Shown here: positions 8,310 through 15,672 of the stretch, piece by piece
How the letters are laid out: each line of letters starts with the position of its first letter
How positions within the stretch are numbered: the stretch's first letter is position 1
DNA from: Flavobacteriales bacterium
Lineage (GTDB): Bacteria; Bacteroidota; Bacteroidia; Flavobacteriales; BACL11
Length of the DNA stretch: 16,344 nucleotides
Assembly (NCBI GenBank): GCA_018664745.1
Contig: JABJNS010000020.1
Span: 1-16,344 of the forward strand
Direction: 5' to 3'
Program-made: the position numbers and the translations under genes
Notes under the pieces: model-generated
Seen by the model: the letters and a program-made list of their open reading frames with translations, nothing else
What the model was told of the DNA's origin: nothing
Databases searched by the model: none

Positions 8310-9581
8310 TTATGCGAAAATTGGGTATTTACTCATCAAATCATTTACAGAATTTCTAACTTCTGTAATTACAGTTTCATCCTCATGATTCATTATAACT
8401 TTGTCAATCAAATCTACAATATAAGGAATAGTATCTTCTTTAATTCCTCTAGTGGTAATTGCTGGTGTTCCAACTCTTATTCCTGAAGTAATAAAAGGAG
8501 ATTGTGTGTCAAAAGGAACCATATTTTTGTTAGCTGTAATATCAGCTAGAACTAAAGCATTTTCAGCATCTTTTCCAGTTACATTTTTACTTCTTAAGTC
8601 TATTAACATACAATGGTTTTCAGTACCTCCTGAAATCACTTTATATCCTTTGTCAATAAAGCATTGTGCCATTATTTTTGCATTTTTTATTACTTGCTCA
8701 CCATAAGCTTTGAACTCGGGTTTTAATGCTTCACCAAATGCTATTGCTTTGGCAGCAATTACATGTTCTAACGGCCCTCCTTGGCTACCTGGAAATACAC
8801 CTGAATTTAAAATTGCAGACATCATTCTTGTTTTACCTTTAGGAGTTTTTAATCCCCATGGGTTTTCAAAATCTTTCCCCATCATAATCATTCCACCTCT
8901 TGGTCCTCTTAATGTTTTATGAGTAGTAGTGGTTAGTATATGACAGTGAGGAGCTGGATTATTTAATAATTTTGCTGCAATTAATCCTGCAGGATGCGCG
9001 ATATCAGCCATTAAAACAGCACCTACTTTGTCAGCAATTTCTCTGAATCGGGCATAATCCCAGTCCTGTGAGTAAGCTGAAGCTCCACAAATAATAAGTT
9101 TAGGTTGTTCAGTAATTGCCGTTTCTTCTAATTTATCATAATCTACTTTCCCACTTTCTTCTTCTACATTATAAAAAGAAGTTTTGTATAATTTTCCTGA
9201 AAAATTAACAGGTGATCCGTGTGTTAAATGTCCACCATGTGATAAATTAAATCCTAATATTTTATCACCAGCATTTAAGCAAGCTAAAAGTACAGCTGAA
9301 TTTGCTTGTGAGCCTGAGTGAGGTTGTACATTTACATATTCAACACCAAATAATTCTTTTGCTCTATCAATGGCTAATTGCTCCACTTGATCAACTATTT
9401 CACATCCTCCATAATACCTTTTTCTTGGGTATCCTTCAGCATATTTGTTGGTTAAACAAGAGCCCATTGCTTGCATTACTTCATTACTTACAAAATTTTC
9501 TGAGGCAATTAATTCAATACCATTTCTTTGTCTTTTATCTTCTTTTGCAATTAAGTCAAAAATTATTTGATCGTTTTTCAT
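8310..9581 (-). CDS. glyA: Serine hydroxymethyltransferase
   Basis: This PLP enzyme converts serine and tetrahydrofolate to glycine and 5,10-methylene-tetrahydrofolate, supplying one-carbon units for purine, thymidylate and methionine synthesis. It is cytoplasmic. About 423 residues, full length. The PLP lysine is in TTTTHKTLRGPRGG, near residue 222 of this start. The pyridine-binding aspartate and stacking histidine are in ADIAHPAG, and the N-terminal ELIASENF and HSGSQAN motifs are present. Two in-frame ATGs compete, at 9590 (M-Y-K-M) and 9581 (M-K-N-D-Q). I chose 9581 because family members usually start a few residues before IFDLI; 9590 remains possible. The gene reads divergently from the nitronate monooxygenase-like gene and probably heads the minus-strand operon. 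Confidence 0.96.
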   Translation of the reverse strand: MKNDQIIFDLIAKEDKRQRNGIELIASENFVSNEVMQAMGSCLTNKYAEGYPRKRYYGGCEIVDQVEQLAIDRAKELFGVEYVNVQPHSGSQANSAVLLACLNAGDKILGFNLSHGGHLTHGSPVNFSGKLYKTSFYNVEEESGKVDYDKLEETAITEQPKLIICGASAYSQDWDYARFREIADKVGAVLMADIAHPAGLIAAKLLNNPAPHCHILTTTTHKTLRGPRGGMIMMGKDFENPWGLKTPKGKTRMMSAILNSGVFPGSQGGPLEHVIAAKAIAFGEALKPEFKAYGEQVIKNAKIMAQCFIDKGYKVISGGTENHCMLIDLRSKNVTGKDAENALVLADITANKNMVPFDTQSPFITSGIRVGTPAITTRGIKEDTIPYIVDLIDKVIMNHEDETVITEVRNSVNDLMSKYPIFA

Positions 9582-9603
9582 CTTATACATTAAGTTAAAT
9601 TTC

Positions 9604-9611
9604 TATTTTCG
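9604..9611 (+). promoter_or_regulatory. Possible -7 element for the nitronate monooxygenase-like gene
   Basis: The plus strand reads TATTTTCG, one mismatch from TAnnTTTG, 26 bases before the preferred ATG at 9638. No TTG element is at normal spacing upstream. It explains why the in-frame GTG at 9611 is an unlikely start, since that codon would overlap the element. Weak evidence. Confidence 0.3.
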
Positions 9612-9620
9612 TGAACGCAA

Positions 9621-9628
9621 CAAATGTA
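9621..9628 (-). promoter_or_regulatory. -7 promoter element for glyA
   Basis: The minus strand reads TACATTTG, an exact TAnnTTTG match, 30 to 39 bases before the two candidate glyA ATGs and only 9 bases from the divergent gene's ATG. The expected -33 region holds only a degenerate TTCG/TTTA, so this rests on the -7 box and position. Confidence 0.45.
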
Positions 9629-9637
9629 TATAATTTT

Positions 9638-10576
9638 ATGAATAGAATAAACGAACTTTTCGGAATAAAATATCCAATTATTCAAGGAGGTATGATATGG
9701 TGTAGTGGCTGGGAATTAGCTTCAGCTGTGAGTAATGCTGGAGGTTTAGGTTTAATTGGTTCAGGTTCAATGTATCCTGATGTGTTAAGGCAACATATTA
9801 AAAAATGCAAGGCAGCAACTGATAAGCCATTTGGAGTAAACATTCCATTACTTTATCCTGATATTGAAGAACATATAAATATAATAATTGAAGAAGGAGT
9901 AAAGATCGTTTTTACATCTGCAGGAAGTCCTAAAAAGTATACTTCTAGATTTCAAGAAAATGGGATAATAGTAGTGCATGTTATTGCAAATAAAAAATTT
10001 GCTTTAAAGTGTGTTGAGGCTGGGGTTGATGCTATTGTTGCTGAAGGTTTTGAGGCAGGAGGGCATAATGGAGCTGAGGAAATTACAACAATGTGCTTAA
10101 TCCCAATGATTAAAGATGCAGTAGGTATTCCTTTGATTGCTGCTGGAGGAATTGGTAGTGGTAAAGCAATGTTGGCAGCTATGGTTTTAGGGGCTGATGG
10201 CGTGCAAATAGGAAGTAGATTTATAGCTAGTGAAGAATGTTCCGCTCATATTAATTTTAAGAACAAGGTAGTAACTGCTGATGAAGGAGCAACAGATTTA
10301 ACCTTAAAAGAAGTAACAGCAGTACGCTTAATGAAAAATAAATTTTATAAGCAGATTCAAGATGCTTATGCAAATAATGCTACTATTGAGGATTTAAAAA
10401 ATTTATTAGGAAGAGGTAGGGCTAAAAAAGGAATGTTTGAAGGTGATTTAGAAGAAGGGGAATTAGAAGTTGGTCAGGTTTCGGCAATGATAGATACAAT
10501 AATGCCAGTTGCTGATATTATTGATGAAATAGTGGAAGAATTTGATTTGGAAAGAAATAGAGTTTCTTCTTTGTAG
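9638..10576 (+). CDS. Nitronate monooxygenase-like / FabK-like FMN flavoprotein
   Basis: This 312-residue TIM-barrel FMN protein belongs to the nitronate monooxygenase/2-nitropropane dioxygenase superfamily, which also contains the enoyl-ACP reductase FabK. Visible motifs are YPIIQGGM near residue 12, SNAGGLGLIGSG at 32-43 and EAGGHNG with the conserved histidine H143. The FMN phosphate-binding AAGGIGSG is at 168-174, followed by GADGVQIGSRF. The reaction cannot be settled from sequence: family members oxidise alkyl nitronates, reduce enoyl-ACP, or are uncharacterised. I placed the start at ATG 9638 (M-N-R-I-N-E-L-F) because homologues begin with this segment; an in-frame GTG at 9611 would add nine residues of no recognisable family character. 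It is divergent from glyA with 47 to 56 bases between starts and probably monocistronic, since a good promoter precedes the next gene. Confidence 0.88.
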   Translation: MNRINELFGIKYPIIQGGMIWCSGWELASAVSNAGGLGLIGSGSMYPDVLRQHIKKCKAATDKPFGVNIPLLYPDIEEHINIIIEEGVKIVFTSAGSPKKYTSRFQENGIIVVHVIANKKFALKCVEAGVDAIVAEGFEAGGHNGAEEITTMCLIPMIKDAVGIPLIAAGGIGSGKAMLAAMVLGADGVQIGSRFIASEECSAHINFKNKVVTADEGATDLTLKEVTAVRLMKNKFYKQIQDAYANNATIEDLKNLLGRGRAKKGMFEGDLEEGELEVGQVSAMIDTIMPVADIIDEIVEEFDLERNRVSSL

Positions 10577-10606
10577 GTTTGAGTGCGTAAGATATTTTTT
10601 ATACTA

Positions 10607-10638
10607 TTGTTTTAATATCTTTATTTTTTGTAAATTTG
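10607..10638 (+). promoter_or_regulatory. Bacteroidota-type promoter for the thioredoxin-fold T9SS gene
   Basis: TTG at 10607-10609 and TAAATTTG at 10631-10638 are separated by 21 bases, an exact match to both halves of the Bacteroidota consensus (TTG, about 19-21 bases, TAnnTTTG). The ATG at 10659 lies 20 bases further on. This is the best promoter in the window and supports ATG 10659 over the earlier in-frame start at 10542. Confidence 0.65.
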
Positions 10639-10658
10639 TAGAATTAAAAAATATAATT

Positions 10659-12014
10659 ATGAAAAAAATATTTACAACTTTATCTTTATGCTTAATAGCA
10701 TTCTCATCTAATGCTCAATGGCTTGGTTCTTATTGGACTGCAGATGATATGAATGGAAATACACATGTTTTACAGAATCATATTGATGAAAGTAAAGCCG
10801 TTTTAGTAGACATATCTGCTCACTGGTGTGGTCCTTGTTTTGATTTACATGAAAGTCATTCTATGGCGGGAGTATATCATGATTTTGGTCCTGATGGAAC
10901 AAATGAAGTTATGGTGTTTTTTACAGATGTTGATGCAGGTTCTAGTATTCCTATCTTACAAGGAGGTTCAGGATCTCAAGGAGATTGGATTACGGGAACA
11001 GAGTATCCCATAATTGGGCCAAATGGACAAGGTGCTCATGTGGATGGTTTTTATAATGGTTCAGGTGTGCCAACATTGTACTTGCATTGTGATAATTCAG
11101 CCCCTGTGGTTGGTACATCTTATGATTGGTGGACTCTTTATACAACTATTAAAGGAAGTTGTCCTTCAGCCTTTACTTATAGTGGAGCAGATGCTTCACT
11201 ATTAAAACATGCAGGAATTGCAGGATGTCCAGGTAATTATTATGCTGAAGTTTCTTTATATAACGCAAGTTCAAATACAACCTTAACCTCAGCAGATATT
11301 GAGTTAAGAAGTCCTTCAGGACAATTATTATATACTGAAAATTGGTCAGGAAGTCTTAGTCCTTTAAATAAAAAATCAGTTAGTATAAATTATATTATTA
11401 CATCAGAAGGTGCTTATACCGCAAAAGTTACTAATCCAAATGGAATTACCGATTCTAGGCCTACTGGTGATGAAGAAATTGTAAATGTTATTTATGCTTT
11501 TGATAATGCATATTGGCTAAGCGATATAACAGTCAATGTTGGAGGAAGTTCTTCTACTTCTTGGTACTTAAAGTCAGGTAGTGCTGGTGTTATTGGATCA
11601 GGGTTTGGTGGTGTTCCTGAAAATATTACTATTTCTGCTGATGAATGTTATGAGTTATTAGTAATACAGGGTAGTGGAGAAACATTTGAAATTACTGATG
11701 CTAATGGTGTTTGTACAAGCGGAACTGCTAACGGACCTCAATATAGTGCTTATTTTGGTTCTGGTGGAAGTCCATGGACAGGTATAGAAGAAGAATTATT
11801 ATCTTTAAAGTTGTATCCTAACCCTGCAAATAATACATTGAATGTTGAGGGTAATTATGATGCTATTCAGGTTTTTGATATTTTAGGAAAGCTTCTAATT
11901 GATAGTGAGGCTAAGGAAAAAATTGATGTTTCTAGTTTAAATTCAGGAGTTTATATAGTTGAGTTAAAATTAAATAATAAATCAATTCGTAAAGAATTAC
12001 AAATTACTAGATAG
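10659..12014 (+). CDS. Thioredoxin-fold secreted protein with T9SS type A sorting domain
   Basis: This 451-residue protein is exported by Sec and then carried across the outer membrane by T9SS. The signal peptide is residues 1-19 (ending SSNA before QWLG). Residues about 30-165 form a thioredoxin-like domain, with the redox motif WCGPC at 56-60 and a GVPT cis-proline motif at P138. The middle (about 170-370) is a Gly/Ser-rich beta domain of unknown role with further cysteines. Residues about 376-451 are the type A sorting domain: LKLYPNPANNTLNV, the VFDILGK strand, VSSLNSGVYIVEL and a basic last strand. The ORF could extend to 10542, but that part overlaps the previous gene and lacks a signal peptide, so ATG 10659 is chosen. 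The expected location is cell surface or secreted. Substrate is unknown. A thiol-disulfide role is inferred from the motif, and some Omp28-like relatives are simply annotated as surface proteins. Confidence 0.88.
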   Translation: MKKIFTTLSLCLIAFSSNAQWLGSYWTADDMNGNTHVLQNHIDESKAVLVDISAHWCGPCFDLHESHSMAGVYHDFGPDGTNEVMVFFTDVDAGSSIPILQGGSGSQGDWITGTEYPIIGPNGQGAHVDGFYNGSGVPTLYLHCDNSAPVVGTSYDWWTLYTTIKGSCPSAFTYSGADASLLKHAGIAGCPGNYYAEVSLYNASSNTTLTSADIELRSPSGQLLYTENWSGSLSPLNKKSVSINYIITSEGAYTAKVTNPNGITDSRPTGDEEIVNVIYAFDNAYWLSDITVNVGGSSSTSWYLKSGSAGVIGSGFGGVPENITISADECYELLVIQGSGETFEITDANGVCTSGTANGPQYSAYFGSGGSPWTGIEEELLSLKLYPNPANNTLNVEGNYDAIQVFDILGKLLIDSEAKEKIDVSSLNSGVYIVELKLNNKSIRKELQITR

Positions 12015-12110
12015 TTTTTTTTATTTTCTGAATACATAAGACTGAAAAAAGAAAAGTCTAATTAGATTAAAAAGGATTAGTACTTTCTAAAATATAATAT
12101 CAAATATACC

Positions 12111-15100
12111 ATGAAAAAAATTTTACTCATTTTTTGTACCTTGTTTTGTTTTTCTTTTCAAACTTCTGCTTCTCATTTTATGGGGGGCGAGATTACATGG
12201 AGATGTATTAAAACCCCTGGTCCGGATTTAGGGAAGTTTGTTTTTCAAATGAAAGTATATAGGGATTGTTCTGGGATTACTTTTTCTCAAACAATAGAAA
12301 CAGTAACACATCATAACTATCCAGCTGTAGGGCAGACCACTCCTATATTAATGAATTTTATTTCTGTTGGGAATATTTCCCCTACAGGAGCAGCAGCAGC
12401 TTCTGGAAATTCTTGTTTTGATTGTGGTGCTGGAGATGTTGGTGCTGTTGAAGAATATATTTGGGAGTCTGATCCTATGTTTTTAAATGGAAATCCACCT
12501 GTAGAAGGTTGGCACTTTACTTGGGGTTCTTGTTGTAGAAGTGGTCAAATTACTAACGGTATGGCTAATGATTCTTGGACATTAAGAGCTGTAATGTATG
12601 CTTATGATACTGATTTTCCAAATGGCGTGTATTTACCAACAAACCCTTGTTATGATTCTTCTCCTGAATTTAAGGAGTTAGCAAAAACAATTATATGTAC
12701 TGGATATCCTTTCGCTTATTCTCATAATGCTTCTGATGAAGAATTAGATGAAATTACTTATACATGGGCTGAGCCTTTAGGTGATAACTTAAGTTATGAC
12801 GCTTCTAACCCAAACGCAACTGCTTTAACATTTGCACCATCACCACCTTATTCAGTAACTGCTCCTATACCTGGAAATCCAACTTTGGATTCTGAAACAG
12901 GAGAAATTGCATATAACGCTTCAACTTCAGGTGTATTTGTAACTTGTGTTAAGGTTGAAGCTAGAAAATGTGGGCAATTAGTTGCTGAAATTTATAGAGA
13001 AGTACAGGTACTGCTATTAGATTGTAATGTTTATAATCCGCCAACTGATGGTCTTAATGACCCGCCAATAATTTCAACTCCTAACGGTTTTCAAAATTGG
13101 GTAACTATTATAAATTCTGCTGGGCTTCCTTCCTATTCAACAACAGTTTATGCTGGCGATTTAGTTAATTTTAATATTCAAGCAGAGGATTTAGATACTT
13201 ATACTGGTGGTGTTGCTCAAGATGTTACTTTAGATGTTACTGGAGGTCAATTTTCATCTGATTTTATTGATCCTTTGTTGTGTAGTAATCCCCCTTGTGC
13301 AACTTTTAATAATGGTACATCAAATGTTATACCTCCATTCTCTGCTCCTGCAATAGTAAATGGAGTTTTTGAGTGGCAAACTTCTTGTAGTCATATATAT
13401 GCAGATGTTGGCTGTAATAGTACCTCAAATATTTTTACTTTTTCTATTAAAGCTTTTGATGATTTTTGTCCTGCCAATGGAATAAGTATTGCTACTATTA
13501 AAATAACAGTTGTTCCACCGATTCCTGATTTAAGATGTGTTTCTGTTGAAAATAATGGTGATGTAACATTAAATTGGAAATATATCGATAATGCTCCACC
13601 AACTTTTGAACCATTTTTTGTTTGGCATGCAACAAGTCTTGCAGGTCCTTATTCTATGGTTGATAGTGTTATGTTTCCTATTGATACTTATACTCATCAA
13701 GGTGTTAATGGAAATAATGCTTCACAATTTTATTTTTTATCTAATAAAGATGGGTGTGATACTACTGGTGCTGATTTACATTCTGATACTTTGCAAAGTA
13801 TATATATGGATTTAACTCCAACAAATTTAGGTATGTCTGTTGATTTAGATTGGAATGCAATACATGATCCTTTGCTTGCTACTTCAGTTATTGATTATGA
13901 ATTATTTCTTAAAAGAGGGACTTTTCCTTTTGTAAATTACTTAACTATCCCTGTACTAAATGCTCAGTATGATGCTGTCTCTTGTATTGATGATGTACAG
14001 TTTTATGTTGAAATTGCTGATGCAAGTGGCTGTGTTTCAAAATCATCTATTGGTTTAGCTAATCTAGCAGATACAACTATTCCTATTACTCCAATAATTA
14101 CAGATGTTTCAGTTGATGCAAGTGGAAAATCAATTGTATCATGGTTACCTTCTCTAGGTGCTGATTTTTATGAAATCTATATAAAAAATTCAGATGGATG
14201 GGTAACAGTTGGTACAGTTAGCGCACCAATAACATCTTTTTTATATGCAACTTCTGATGCTTCTGATTTATCTGAAATTTTTAGTGTAAGAGCTCTAGAT
14301 TCTTGTAGTAATGCAATGTCTCCTACATCAGATCATAATTCTATTCACCTTTCTGCAGATTTAGATGAATGTACACATGATTTGTCTTTAACCTGGAATG
14401 AATATATTAATTGGAAAAGTAATGTTAGTTATTATACTGTTGTGGTTGAAGAAACAGACTTATTTGGGGTGGTGACAATTATTGATACAAATTTAGTTGA
14501 TTTAAATGAATATGTTGTGAAAAGATTAATTGATAATTATTCTTATAATATATATGTAGTTGCTAATGATGGAGATACTATTTTTTCAGCTCAATCTAAT
14601 CAATTAGTACTTGTTCCTAATTTACCTAAAAAGGCAGATTATAATTATATTGAATATGCTAGTATTAATCATGATAATGGTTTTGTTGAAATTAATTGTT
14701 TAGTTGATAACACTGCAATTATTGATCATTATGATGTAATGCGTTCTTTGCGGATAGATGATAATTTTCAAAAAATAGGAGAGATTCCTTTTGAAGGAAG
14801 TACAACTATTCATTATACAGATGAGCTAGCTACAACAAGTTATAATTATTATCAATATCGTATTTTACCTGTTGACACTTGTGGTATTAGATTGTTTTCT
14901 CCACCAGTATATTTGCCTGAGTATTTTAATGATACTTCATTTGCCCAGACTATTTTATTAGAGACAGAAATAAATTTAGATTATAGTAATATTGATCCGA
15001 GCTTAGATAATGAGTATACTAATACCCTTACATTTAATGAATATGATAAATGGTTAGGAGATGTTTCAGAATATAGATTATATAGATCAATTAATAGAAT

Positions 15101-15581
15101 GCCATTTAATTTATTGCCAATTTATACTTGGGATAGAGTGAATTATCCTGATGAACCTTTAGAATTTATTGATATTGTTACTGAATATGGAGATGGAAAT
15201 GGAAGGTTCTGTTATTATATTGAAGCTCTTGAAGGTAATGCAACTCCATATGGACCTGTTGTTGAAGGGAGTTTTTCTAATATTTCTTGTGTATCACAAA
15301 CTCCAATTATTTTTGTTCCCTCAGCATTTACTCCTAATAGTGATGAGCATAACGAACTATTTCATCCTATAACTTATTATGTTTCAGAGGAAGGGTATTC
15401 CTTTACTATTTATACTAGAAGTGGTGGGATATTGTTTACAACTAATGACCCTACAAAAGGATGGGATGGTACTTTTAATGGTAATGTTGTTCAAGATGGT
15501 AATTATGTTTATCATTTACAGTATGTAAATGGAGTAGGTGATTTGACTGAGAAAACAGATATTATAACCTTAGTAAGATAA
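12111..15581 (+). CDS. Large cysteine-rich Fn3-like surface protein with T9SS type B (gliding-motility-associated) C-terminal domain
   Basis: This is an 1156-residue exported protein. The signal peptide is residues about 1-20 and the mature protein begins SHFMGGEITWRC, an N-terminal motif common to very large Bacteroidota surface proteins. The first 470 residues of the mature part carry about 17 cysteines in pairs (SCFDC, SCC, CSNPPC), implying disulfides outside the cell. From about 475 to 1060 come roughly six Fn3-like beta modules, seen as repeats of the type LxWNxY, then YxLYRS/YEIYIKN. Residues about 1065-1156 are the gliding-motility-associated C-terminal domain (CHU_C, TIGR04131 type): FVPSAFTPNSDEHNELFHP, FTIYTRSG, GWDGTFNG, DGNYVYHL and a final ITLVR. 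Type B domains of known cargos (SprB is the example) need PorP/SprF-like partners, none of which is in the window. An adhesin or structural surface role is likely but unproven. It follows the thioredoxin-fold gene by 96 bases. Confidence 0.9.
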   Translation: MKKILLIFCTLFCFSFQTSASHFMGGEITWRCIKTPGPDLGKFVFQMKVYRDCSGITFSQTIETVTHHNYPAVGQTTPILMNFISVGNISPTGAAAASGNSCFDCGAGDVGAVEEYIWESDPMFLNGNPPVEGWHFTWGSCCRSGQITNGMANDSWTLRAVMYAYDTDFPNGVYLPTNPCYDSSPEFKELAKTIICTGYPFAYSHNASDEELDEITYTWAEPLGDNLSYDASNPNATALTFAPSPPYSVTAPIPGNPTLDSETGEIAYNASTSGVFVTCVKVEARKCGQLVAEIYREVQVLLLDCNVYNPPTDGLNDPPIISTPNGFQNWVTIINSAGLPSYSTTVYAGDLVNFNIQAEDLDTYTGGVAQDVTLDVTGGQFSSDFIDPLLCSNPPCATFNNGTSNVIPPFSAPAIVNGVFEWQTSCSHIYADVGCNSTSNIFTFSIKAFDDFCPANGISIATIKITVVPPIPDLRCVSVENNGDVTLNWKYIDNAPPTFEPFFVWHATSLAGPYSMVDSVMFPIDTYTHQGVNGNNASQFYFLSNKDGCDTTGADLHSDTLQSIYMDLTPTNLGMSVDLDWNAIHDPLLATSVIDYELFLKRGTFPFVNYLTIPVLNAQYDAVSCIDDVQFYVEIADASGCVSKSSIGLANLADTTIPITPIITDVSVDASGKSIVSWLPSLGADFYEIYIKNSDGWVTVGTVSAPITSFLYATSDASDLSEIFSVRALDSCSNAMSPTSDHNSIHLSADLDECTHDLSLTWNEYINWKSNVSYYTVVVEETDLFGVVTIIDTNLVDLNEYVVKRLIDNYSYNIYVVANDGDTIFSAQSNQLVLVPNLPKKADYNYIEYASINHDNGFVEINCLVDNTAIIDHYDVMRSLRIDDNFQKIGEIPFEGSTTIHYTDELATTSYNYYQYRILPVDTCGIRLFSPPVYLPEYFNDTSFAQTILLETEINLDYSNIDPSLDNEYTNTLTFNEYDKWLGDVSEYRLYRSINRMPFNLLPIYTWDRVNYPDEPLEFIDIVTEYGDGNGRFCYYIEALEGNATPYGPVVEGSFSNISCVSQTPIIFVPSAFTPNSDEHNELFHPITYYVSEEGYSFTIYTRSGGILFTTNDPTKGWDGTFNGNVVQDGNYVYHLQYVNGVGDLTEKTDIITLVR

Positions 15582-15598
15582 TAAAAATTAATCTTTGT

Positions 15599-15627
15599 AA
15601 AATAGTCCCTTTTTAAGGGACTATTTT
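15599..15627 (+). terminator. Strong hairpin terminator between the T9SS cargo gene and guaB
   Basis: Two arms, 15599-15611 and 15615-15627, are perfectly complementary over 13 base pairs (core AGTCCC/GGGACT flanked by A and T runs) around a TTT loop. They lie 17 bases after the TAA of the large surface-protein gene. The A-rich left flank and T-rich right flank fit an intrinsic terminator that could work in both directions. Confidence 0.85.
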
Positions 15628-15641
15628 ATTATATAATATGT

Positions 15642-15649
15642 TAATTTTG
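15642..15649 (+). promoter_or_regulatory. -7 promoter element for guaB
   Basis: TAATTTTG is an exact TAnnTTTG match, 23 bases before the guaB ATG and just after the terminator hairpin. The -33 region would fall inside the hairpin's right arm and shows no TTG, so assignment rests on the -7 box and position. Confidence 0.5.
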
Positions 15650-15672
15650 CATAATTTTTTAAATATACCAAT

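Noticed and set aside
10542..10658. Extension of the thioredoxin-fold gene upstream to 10542
   Set aside because: It overlaps the end of the flavoprotein gene, covers the promoter at 10607-10638 and would bury the signal peptide at an internal position.
12057..12066. Perfect 10-base palindrome TCTAATTAGA plus a nearby AGACT/AGTCT inverted pair in the 96-base gap before the large surface-protein gene
   Set aside because: Short AT-rich palindromes are expected by chance. There is no T-run after the hairpin and no match to a known operator such as a Fur box, and no good -7 element is seen in this gap either.
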